Below are positions 1 through 5,603 of a stretch of DNA of 9,962 nucleotides, one piece after another. The translations under genes and the position numbers were made by a program. The stretch spans positions 1-9,962 of the forward strand of contig SXMI01000011.1 in assembly GCA_005777415.1 (NCBI GenBank), read 5' to 3'. The notes beneath the pieces were generated by a model. That model saw only the letters and a program-made list of their open reading frames with translations. It was not told the DNA's origin and searched no databases. The stretch is from Actinomycetota bacterium. GTDB taxonomy: Bacteria > Actinomycetota > Acidimicrobiia > Acidimicrobiales > Microtrichaceae. Each line of letters starts with the position of its first letter. Within the stretch, counting starts at the first letter, position 1.

Positions 1-7
1 GGCTCCC

Positions 8-1081
8 GTGGCCTCCCGGTCGGCGTCGGGCCGGTCCGACCCTCCCCGGTCGGCCGGACCGGGACCCGAGCCAGCGCCGCCGAAGCGACCGCCGAGTCCG
101 CCGAGCCGCGGCCGGGCGCCGGTGGGGCCCCCAGACCCGGCGGTCCGCCCGCGTCGTCGGCCCCGGTGGGGTCGCGTGGCGCTCGCCGCCCTGCTGGTGG
201 TCGCACTCGTCGGCCTGTGGCTCGGCGGACGGGCGTTCCTGTCGTACCGGGGCATCGAACGGGTGGACCTCGCCGATGTGCTCGACCCGGTCGAGGGCGA
301 CTACGTCAACTGGCTCCTGGTCGGCTCGGACTCCCGGGAGGGGTTCGACCCGGACGTCGGGCCCGGGGGCACGAGCACCGTGGAGGGGCGCCGGAGCGAC
401 ACGATCATCCTGCTCCGGTCCGGGCCCGACGGCGCCGCCATGATGTCGATCCCCCGGGACCTGTGGGTGACCTACCCGGTCTCCGGTGCGCAGGGCCGCA
501 TCAACGGCGCGTACGCGGTCGGTCCCGCAGCGCTCGTCCGGACGGTCCGCTCGGCGCTCGAGGTGCCGGTGAACCACTACGTCGAGATCGGATTCGCCTC
601 GTTCGGCGGCCTGGTCGACGCGATCGGTGGGGTCACCGTCGACTTCCCGCATCCGGCCGGCGACCCAGCCTCCGGCCTGCAGGTCGGTCAGTCGGGGCCG
701 GTGGTCCTCGACGGCCGCCAGGCGCTGGCCTACGTCCGGTCCCGCAACTACACCGAGTTCATCGACGGGGCGTTCGTGAAGGATCCGACCGCCGACCTGG
801 GCCGGAACCTCCGCCAGCAGGCGTTCCTGCGCTCGGCGTTGTCCCAGCTGGGGTCGGAGCGCAACCCGTTCGCGCTCGTGGACGCGCTCGGCGCCCTGTC
901 CGAGGGGGTGGTGCTGGACGACACGGCGTCCTTCTTCGAGCTGGTGGGTCTGGCCCGGAAGTTGTCGTCGGGGTCGCCGTTGACGGTGACCCTGCCCACC
1001 CGGCCGACCCAGATCGATGGTGCGGCCGTGCTGCTGCTCGCCCAGCCCGAGGCCGACGAGGTGCTCGCCGGGTTCCGGTGA
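8..1081 (+). CDS. LytR-CpsA-Psr (LCP) family cell-wall glycopolymer ligase
   Basis: LCP enzymes move lipid-linked glycopolymers (teichoic-acid-like polymers, arabinogalactan, capsule) onto peptidoglycan at the outer face of the membrane. The 357-residue product has the family layout. Residues 1-54 are a Pro/Arg-rich cytoplasmic tail, about 56-74 form one membrane helix (VALAALLVVALVGLW), and the extracellular LCP domain runs from about 100 to 250. Visible family motifs are LLVGSDSR (103-110), RSDTIIL (129-135), SIPRD (147-151), RINGAYA (164-170), the HYVEIGFASFGGLVDAIGGV block (190-209) and AYVRSR (241-246). The Asp and Arg residues of these motifs bind the pyrophosphate and metal in characterised members. 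The GTG start is the first in the window, but the frame is open to base 2, so the true start could lie upstream. No LytR C-terminal domain follows. It is 62 bases from the cyclophilin gene and separated from it by a hairpin and a candidate promoter, so the two may be transcribed separately. The family call is firm; the polymer it attaches cannot be read from the sequence. Confidence 0.93.
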   Translation: MASRSASGRSDPPRSAGPGPEPAPPKRPPSPPSRGRAPVGPPDPAVRPRRRPRWGRVALAALLVVALVGLWLGGRAFLSYRGIERVDLADVLDPVEGDYVNWLLVGSDSREGFDPDVGPGGTSTVEGRRSDTIILLRSGPDGAAMMSIPRDLWVTYPVSGAQGRINGAYAVGPAALVRTVRSALEVPVNHYVEIGFASFGGLVDAIGGVTVDFPHPAGDPASGLQVGQSGPVVLDGRQALAYVRSRNYTEFIDGAFVKDPTADLGRNLRQQAFLRSALSQLGSERNPFALVDALGALSEGVVLDDTASFFELVGLARKLSSGSPLTVTLPTRPTQIDGAAVLLLAQPEADEVLAGFR

Positions 1082-1084
1082 GTC

Positions 1085-1118
1085 CGGGCGGGGCGGGTAC
1101 GCTCCGAGTCCCCGCCCG
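1085..1118 (+). terminator. Perfect 9-bp G/C inverted repeat after the LCP stop
   Basis: CGGGCGGGG at 1085-1093 is exactly complementary to CCCCGCCCG at 1110-1118, leaving a 16-base loop. It starts four bases after the LCP stop codon. No T-run follows, so it is not a classical intrinsic terminator, although high-GC actinobacteria often use hairpins without a U-tract. A candidate -10 for the next gene lies in the loop. A terminator role is inference. Confidence 0.4.
1098..1103 (+). promoter_or_regulatory. Candidate -10 element for the cyclophilin gene
   Basis: TACGCT fits the actinobacterial TANNNT -10 consensus and sits in a GGGTACGCTCC context. Transcription would begin near 1107-1110 and give a leader of about 35 bases that carries the ribosome binding site at 1133-1138. 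I see no convincing -35 box upstream, and the site would fall inside the LCP 3' hairpin, so it remains a candidate. Confidence 0.35.
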
Positions 1119-1132
1119 CAGGGCCCCGTCCG

Positions 1133-1138
1133 AGAGGA
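1133..1138 (+). promoter_or_regulatory. Ribosome binding site for the cyclophilin gene
   Basis: AGAGGA lies five bases before the ATG at 1144. It supports that start over the alternative ATG at 1213, which would begin the protein at MCIDP. Confidence 0.55.
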
Positions 1139-1143
1139 TCCGC

Positions 1144-1698
1144 ATGGCAGTCGAGTGTCCAGCAGCTGACGGTTCGTCGGAGCGCCGAACGAGGTTCGAG
1201 GCCGAGCCGCCCATGTGCATCGACCCGACGCACACCTACGAGGCCACCATCGTCACGAACCACGGGACGATGGTCGCGTTCCTGTTCCCGGAGCGGGCGC
1301 CCCGCACGGTCAACAGCTTCGTGTTCCTCGCCCGGTACCACTACTTCGACGGCCTGACGTTCCACCGGATCATCCGGGACTTCGTCATCCAGGGCGGATG
1401 CCCCGAGGGCAGCGGCCGGGGCAACCCCGGCTATCGCTTCGCCGACGAGCTGCCGAAGGCCGGTGAGTACGCCGTGGGCTCGCTGGCCATGGCGAATGCC
1501 GGCCCCGACACCAACGGGAGCCAGTTCTTCGTCATCTCCGGGGGCAGCGGCATGAAGCTGCCGCCCCAGTACTCGCTGTTCGGCAAGCTGATCAGCGGTC
1601 TCGACGTCCTCGACGAGATCCAGAAGGTGGCGACCGGTCGCGGTGACGCGCCGGTGGACCCCGTGGTGATCGAGTCGGTGACGATCAGCGAGTCCTGA
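1144..1698 (+). CDS. Cyclophilin-type peptidyl-prolyl cis-trans isomerase
   Basis: The enzyme speeds cis-trans isomerisation of X-Pro peptide bonds during folding. No signal peptide or membrane segment is visible in the 184 residues, so it is probably cytoplasmic. The cyclophilin core spans about 31-183. Active-site motifs present are FHRII (73-77, catalytic Arg75), DFVIQGG (79-85, Phe80 and Gln83), MANAGPDTNGSQFFV (116-130) and YSLFGKL (143-149). The positions of human CypA Trp121 and His126 appear to be Lys138 and Tyr143, a pattern I associate with bacterial cyclophilins, usually weak cyclosporin binders. The first 30 residues are an N-terminal lead-in ending in PPMCIDPTHTY. The ATG at 1144 is chosen because AGAGGA lies five bases upstream; the ATG at 1213 is the alternative. 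The stop is only 6 bases before the ABC1-type gene, which suggests cotranscription. The family is certain; its clients are unknown. Confidence 0.95.
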   Translation: MAVECPAADGSSERRTRFEAEPPMCIDPTHTYEATIVTNHGTMVAFLFPERAPRTVNSFVFLARYHYFDGLTFHRIIRDFVIQGGCPEGSGRGNPGYRFADELPKAGEYAVGSLAMANAGPDTNGSQFFVISGGSGMKLPPQYSLFGKLISGLDVLDEIQKVATGRGDAPVDPVVIESVTISES

Positions 1699-1704
1699 TC
1701 CGTC

Positions 1705-3198
1705 GTGCGACGGGGACTCCGCCGCACACTCACGGCCGCCCTCGTCGTCGGGGGTGTCGGGGCCGGTGCGGCCGTGGTCGCCCGTCGGCGGAGCGCGGGC
1801 GCGACCGCTGCGGCCGGCGGGACCACCGGGCCGGTGGCGTCGGTGGACCGGTTGGAGCGGACCGCACGCCTGGCCGGGATCGGGGCCCGGGCCGGGACGG
1901 GGTATGCGGTCATGCGGGCGCGCTCCCTGGTCGCCGACGACGCGCAGCGGGAGTCGCTCGAGGCCGAGTACCAGCTGCGCACCGCCGAGCAGGTGGCGTC
2001 GCTTCTCGGCGGCATGAAGGGTGCCGTGATGAAGCTCGGCCAGATGGCGAGCTACCTCGACCAGGGGCTGCCGGAACCGGTCCGGGCCGCGCTGTCCGAG
2101 CTCCAGGCCGATGCGCCGCCGATGGCTCCCGAGCTCGTGGCCGAGGTGGTCGAGCGGGAACTCGGTGGGGTGCCCGACACCGTGTTCGCCGAGTGGGACC
2201 CGGTTCCGCTCGCCGCCGCGTCGATCGGGCAGGTGCACCGGGCCCGCACGCACGACGGCCGTGAGGTGGCCGTCAAGGTCCAGTACCCGGGGGTGGACCG
2301 GGCGATCGCGGCGGACCTCGAGAACACCGATCTGCTGTTCCAGGTCATGTCGCTGCTGTTCCCGGGCATGGACCCGGTGCCCATCGTCGGGGAGCTGCGG
2401 GAGCGGCTGGTGGAGGAGCTCGACTACCGGATCGAGGCCGACCACCAGCGCACCTTCGCCGAGTACTACCGGGGGCACCCCTTCATCCACGTGCCGGAGG
2501 TGGTCGACGACCGCTCGACCGCGCGGGTCCTGACCACCGAGCTGGTCGAGGGCGCCCGCTTCGCCGAGGTGCTGACCTGGCCGGAGGAGGAGCGACAGCT
2601 CGCCGCCGAGTGCCTCTACCGGTTCGCCTTCGGCAGCATCTACGGGCTGCGGGCCTTCAACGGCGACCCGCACCCGGGCAACTACCTGTTCCGCCCGGGC
2701 GGTCGGATCTCGTTCCTGGACTACGGGCTCTGCAAGCGCTTCACCGACGACGAGGTGTCGATCTTCGAACGGATGATCCGGGCCATGGTCCTGGACCGCG
2801 ACATCGTGGGGTTCCGGCGGGTCGTCGAGGACGTCGGGATCCTGTCGCCCGGGCTCGACGTCCCGGTGTCGGACCTCGCCGACTACTTCGGTCACTTCTA
2901 CGAGTTCGTGATGGAGGACCGGGTGCTCGAGATCACGCCGGAGTGGTCCTCGCAGTCGGTCAGGGCCTTCTTCGACCTCTCGGGCCCGCACGCCGAGATC
3001 ATGAAGGCCGCCAACCTGCCGCCGTCCATGGTGGTGATCCAGCGGATCAACCTGGGGCTGTTCGCCCTGTTCGGTGACCTGGGGGCCCGGGGGAACTGGC
3101 GGCGGATCGCCGAGGAGCTCTGGCCGTTCGTCGACGGGCCGCCGTCGACCCCCATGGGGGAGGCGATCGCCGAGTGGGCGGCTACTCGACGATCCTGA
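1705..3198 (+). CDS. ABC1/AarF/UbiB-type atypical kinase-like protein
   Basis: This is a member of the ABC1 (ADCK/UbiB) protein-kinase-like family. Characterised members support ubiquinone synthesis or lipid metabolism and hydrolyse ATP rather than acting as ordinary protein kinases. The 497-residue length is normal. Residues 8-26 are hydrophobic (TLTAALVVGGVGAGAAVVA) and may anchor the N-terminus in the membrane. Family motifs in order are the KxGQ signature (KLGQ, 110-113), the Ala-rich nucleotide loop AAASIGQVH (170-178), Lys191 in VAVKVQYP, the ExD-like ELDY (238-241), the catalytic loop NGDPHPGN (319-326, Asp321) and a DFG-equivalent DYG (339-341). All key residues are present, so it should be an active ATP-binding protein. 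GTG at 1705 is the first in-frame start after the cyclophilin stop; GTG at 1774 is possible but would remove most of the hydrophobic N-terminus. Its last 17 bases overlap the convergent tadG-like gene. Actinobacteria generally use menaquinone, so a ubiquinone role should not be assumed. Confidence 0.92.
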   Translation: MRRGLRRTLTAALVVGGVGAGAAVVARRRSAGATAAAGGTTGPVASVDRLERTARLAGIGARAGTGYAVMRARSLVADDAQRESLEAEYQLRTAEQVASLLGGMKGAVMKLGQMASYLDQGLPEPVRAALSELQADAPPMAPELVAEVVERELGGVPDTVFAEWDPVPLAAASIGQVHRARTHDGREVAVKVQYPGVDRAIAADLENTDLLFQVMSLLFPGMDPVPIVGELRERLVEELDYRIEADHQRTFAEYYRGHPFIHVPEVVDDRSTARVLTTELVEGARFAEVLTWPEEERQLAAECLYRFAFGSIYGLRAFNGDPHPGNYLFRPGGRISFLDYGLCKRFTDDEVSIFERMIRAMVLDRDIVGFRRVVEDVGILSPGLDVPVSDLADYFGHFYEFVMEDRVLEITPEWSSQSVRAFFDLSGPHAEIMKAANLPPSMVVIQRINLGLFALFGDLGARGNWRRIAEELWPFVDGPPSTPMGEAIAEWAATRRS

Positions 3199-4921
3199 TG
3201 GGGTTCCCGAGGATCGCCGCGGTCCAGGTCGTGGCGTCGGTGACGCCGGACCCCGAGGGGTAGTACGCGCGGATCTTGATCCAGCAGCCGGTCGCCTGGT
3301 TCTCGTTGCAGGTGTAGTTCGACGGGATCGGCACGTCGATGGTCAGCAGCCGGCCGTTGTAGGAGGAGCTCGAGACGTTGTTGAGCTGACAGATGCCGGC
3401 GTTGACGCTCAGGGCGGCGCCGTCGTCGCGTGAGATCGAGCAGCCCGAGAACGTGGAGGCGAACTCGACCGGCGGCAGGATCTGCAGCGACCCCGCCTGG
3501 GACGCCTCGCCCATGTCGTAGAGGTTGATCCGCAGCGTCCGACCCGCGTCGTAGGGCCGGACCCTCGCCATGTAGAACTGCGAGTCGGCGCCGGTCGAGT
3601 TGGCGTAGATGGGCAGCCGCCCGAGCGCGGCGAGGGTCACGTTCGTCCCGCTCACCTCGGTGAGGCCCGAGGTGCCGAAGCCGGCGCGGAACGCCATCCG
3701 GTTGTGCCCCTCGGTCGTCACGGCACTGCTCGCCACGGTCGGGGCGGCGGAGGTGGCGTTGGTGCGGACCTGCACCACGTAGGTACCGGTCTCGACGGAA
3801 CCGGCCGGGATCGAGCAGAAGGTCGAGAACCGGCGGAAGGCCTCGGCGAACGAGATGACCCCGTCGTTCGCAATGAGCAGGCCGGTGGTGGCACCCATGA
3901 GCTGGTCGTAGATGTAGCGACTCGGCGTCGAGGCGTTGCTGGGGTTGTACGCGGAGACCGTCACGGGGGCGCAGGTGGAGGTGTTGATGATCGGGTTGTC
4001 GACGTTGGACCACGGCGTCTCGTCCGGCTCCCGGAAGATGAAGCTGGTCTGGACGTTCCGGTTGCCCCAGCCCTGGTCGCCCGTGCAGTAGGCGGCGTTG
4101 GTGCCGTAGCGCGTGGCCGCGTCGGCGAACTTCGTGGTCAGCGCCGTGTAGGTCGAACTGCCGTTGATCTGGCTGCTCGACGGCATGTTGGAGGTACAGG
4201 TGGAACCCACGTTGACGAAAGCCGCGTCGAAGACCTGGAAGTTCAGCGACTGCCCGGAGACGATCGAGCCGACCTCCATCCCGAAGAAGTAGCCGTCGTC
4301 GGCGTACTCGGTGCTGGTCGACCCGCTGCACCCGTACTCCCGGGGGCTGCCGTTGCAGAGGCGGGTGTGGTTGCGCTCGCCCTGCTGCTTGCCGGTCTGC
4401 GGCCCGGCGATGTTGACCCACAGCTGCGTGTTCGGGTTGACCCCCTCGGGGTCGTTGCCGAGCTTGTTCTGGGGCGAGCCCATGGGCACCGGGGCCACGT
4501 ACTCGGCGACGGACTCGCGGGTCATGCGGATCGAGTCGAGACCGACCAGGTCCAGGAAGAACGACGGCACGTCGGCGGTCACCCTGACCCTGATCCGGTT
4601 GGGGTTGGGCTCCTGGGTGATCGTGACGACCTGGTTGTCGGCCCCGCCGTTCGTGTAGCCGTTGCGACCGGTCTCCGAGGCCGCCTTGGACTGGGCGTTC
4701 GCGAAGTCCGCCGGGAGGAAGGCCGCACCGGCGTGGGCGCCGGCGTCGGCGGCGGTCTGGATCCGCTGCGCCTGCAACCACCAGTTCGACATGTCGACGG
4801 CGAACCCGGCGAAGAGCAGCATCAGGGTCAGCGTCAGGCTCATCCAGACGAGCACGAGTCCGTCCTGGGACCGGTCCTCGGCCCAGCGGCGGGCGGCCAG
4901 GAGGCGCAGCGAGCTCAGCAC
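3182..4921 (-). CDS. TadG-like pilus-assembly/surface protein with Cys-rich exported region
   Basis: TadG proteins are membrane-anchored envelope components of Flp/Tad pilus systems. Of 579 residues, about 20-70 match the TadE/G-like N-terminal domain: a helix at about 22-42 (LVLVWMSLTLTLMLLFAGFAV), then VDMSNWWLQAQRIQTAADAGAHAGAAF, the usual D-x-x-R/Q-x-x-AADA-x-AGA pattern. The remaining 500 residues are rich in Thr, Ser, Asn and Gly and should lie outside the membrane. They contain ten cysteines (189, 198, 242, 279, 317, 369, 494, 511, 538, 546), consistent with disulfides. The last 145 residues look like a separate beta-rich domain carrying the last four cysteines. The reading frame is open to 5134, but the N-terminal part of that ORF is shadow sequence inside tadE. 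GTG at 4921 is chosen because it overlaps the tadE stop by 7 bases, suggesting coupling, and starts just before the Tad domain. Unlike the TadE protein, it lacks a prepilin-type Glu at +5 after Gly21. The domain call is firm; the exported domain is unidentified. Confidence 0.85.
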   Translation of the reverse strand: MLSSLRLLAARRWAEDRSQDGLVLVWMSLTLTLMLLFAGFAVDMSNWWLQAQRIQTAADAGAHAGAAFLPADFANAQSKAASETGRNGYTNGGADNQVVTITQEPNPNRIRVRVTADVPSFFLDLVGLDSIRMTRESVAEYVAPVPMGSPQNKLGNDPEGVNPNTQLWVNIAGPQTGKQQGERNHTRLCNGSPREYGCSGSTSTEYADDGYFFGMEVGSIVSGQSLNFQVFDAAFVNVGSTCTSNMPSSSQINGSSTYTALTTKFADAATRYGTNAAYCTGDQGWGNRNVQTSFIFREPDETPWSNVDNPIINTSTCAPVTVSAYNPSNASTPSRYIYDQLMGATTGLLIANDGVISFAEAFRRFSTFCSIPAGSVETGTYVVQVRTNATSAAPTVASSAVTTEGHNRMAFRAGFGTSGLTEVSGTNVTLAALGRLPIYANSTGADSQFYMARVRPYDAGRTLRINLYDMGEASQAGSLQILPPVEFASTFSGCSISRDDGAALSVNAGICQLNNVSSSSYNGRLLTIDVPIPSNYTCNENQATGCWIKIRAYYPSGSGVTDATTWTAAILGNPIRIVE

Positions 4922-5535
4922 TGGTCCGACGGCAGGGGTTCGAGTCGCATGGTCGTGTGCCCGTTCACGGTTCGGGACTCCCCGATGAGGCCGGTGACGT
5001 AGGTGTGGCGGACCTGGACGAAGACCCCCACGGAGTCGACGGTCGTGCCGCAGGCGTCGGGGTCGGTCCAGCTGCCGCTGGCGAAGACCATCTCGTCGCC
5101 ATCCCAGGTGTAGCGCATGCAGCTCGACGAGCATCCGCCACTCAGGAGCTCACCGGGAAAGCCCCCGCTCGGTGCACCGTCGGCGGACGAGGGGTTGACC
5201 TCGTAGATGGCCAGTCCGACCGGCTCGGCGTTCTGGAGGGCCATCAGGTCGGCCGAGACGGCCGCTGCGATGCCGTCGGCCGCCTCGAGCTGGGCGCTCT
5301 GCACCGTTCCGGCCGGCGCGTAGGAGGTGGCCGCGAGCCGGGCGCCGGACCGGCTGGACCCGGTCGTCACCGAGCCGCTGGCGAACACCAGGCCGAACTC
5401 CATCGTGCCGAGGAGGATCAACAACAGCACCGGGATGGCGAAGGCGGCCTCCACGAGGACCGCCCCCCGTTCGCCCCGTCGTCGTCCGGACCTGCCCGGT
5501 ACGCCGGTTCGTGGGTTCGGTCCATGTGCTCGCAC
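4915..5535 (-). CDS. TadE-like pseudopilin
   Basis: TadE proteins are pilin-like minor components of Flp/Tad pili. The 206-residue product opens with a basic leader (1-24, ending RRRGERG) followed by a hydrophobic segment at about 25-53 (AVLVEAAFAIPVLLLILLG, then TMEFGLVF), the TadE hallmark. Gly24 followed by Glu29 gives the prepilin-peptidase motif G/xxxxE. In Aggregatibacter, TadE and TadF are cut at this kind of site by the TadV peptidase, so cleavage after Gly24 is predicted here. The exported part, 54-206, carries Cys135, Cys139, Cys162 and Cys206. The stop overlaps the GTG of the tadG-like gene by 7 bases. The GTG start at 5535 has AGGAG (5539-5543), but only 3 bases away, so initiation may be modest. 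No TadA ATPase, TadB/C platform, TadV or Flp pilin gene is visible in the window. Family confidence is high; whether it forms part of a true pilus is unknown. Confidence 0.88.
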   Translation of the reverse strand: MRAHGPNPRTGVPGRSGRRRGERGAVLVEAAFAIPVLLLILLGTMEFGLVFASGSVTTGSSRSGARLAATSYAPAGTVQSAQLEAADGIAAAVSADLMALQNAEPVGLAIYEVNPSSADGAPSGGFPGELLSGGCSSSCMRYTWDGDEMVFASGSWTDPDACGTTVDSVGVFVQVRHTYVTGLIGESRTVNGHTTMRLEPLPSDQC

Positions 5536-5603
5536 GGGCTCCTATCGGCCGGCTCGGGGGGATCCCTGAGCAGTTGTTCGGCCCGCAGCGGTAGCGTCCG
5601 GTC
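5536..5603. promoter_or_regulatory. Divergent control region between tadE-like and aldehyde dehydrogenase genes
   Basis: These 68 bases separate two divergent start codons and must hold both promoters unless they lie inside the coding regions. On the + strand a good -10 (TAGCGT, 5592-5597) is visible. On the - strand I see AGGAG (5539-5543) three bases before the tadE GTG but no convincing -10 or operator. I see no clear inverted repeat typical of a repressor site. Confidence 0.6.
5592..5597 (+). promoter_or_regulatory. Candidate -10 of a leaderless promoter for the aldehyde dehydrogenase
   Basis: TAGCGT fits TANNNT, and its last T is six bases before the A of the ATG at 5604. That spacing would place the transcription start on the start codon itself. 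There is no Shine-Dalgarno sequence before this ATG, which agrees with a leaderless mRNA, common in actinobacteria. No good -35 box is visible: TTGTTC at 5574-5579 is only 12 bases upstream. Confidence 0.5.

Noticed and set aside
166..1143. N-terminal extension of the cyclophilin frame back to base 166
   Set aside because: It lies within the LCP coding region in another frame and reads as Arg/Gly/Pro-rich shadow sequence. A ribosome binding site places the real start at 1144.
748..2991. A 747-codon open frame on the - strand, antisense to LCP, cyclophilin and ABC1-type genes
   Set aside because: It covers three genes with clear family motifs. Its own translation is Arg/His/Pro/Asp-rich with no recognisable motif, as expected from the antisense frame of very GC-rich coding DNA.
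3704..5002. A 432-codon open frame on the + strand opposite tadG/tadE
   Set aside because: The translation is Gly/Arg/Val/His-rich without domains, while the opposite strand encodes clear Tad proteins. This is a GC-driven shadow frame.
4922..5134. N-terminal extension of the TadG-like frame to 5134
   Set aside because: The extra 71 codons lie inside tadE and are Arg/His/Leu-rich without features. The GTG at 4921 overlapping the tadE stop is the natural start.
5574..5579. TTGTTC as a -35 box for the aldehyde dehydrogenase promoter
   Set aside because: It is only 12 bases from the TAGCGT -10, too short for a normal 16-18 base spacer.
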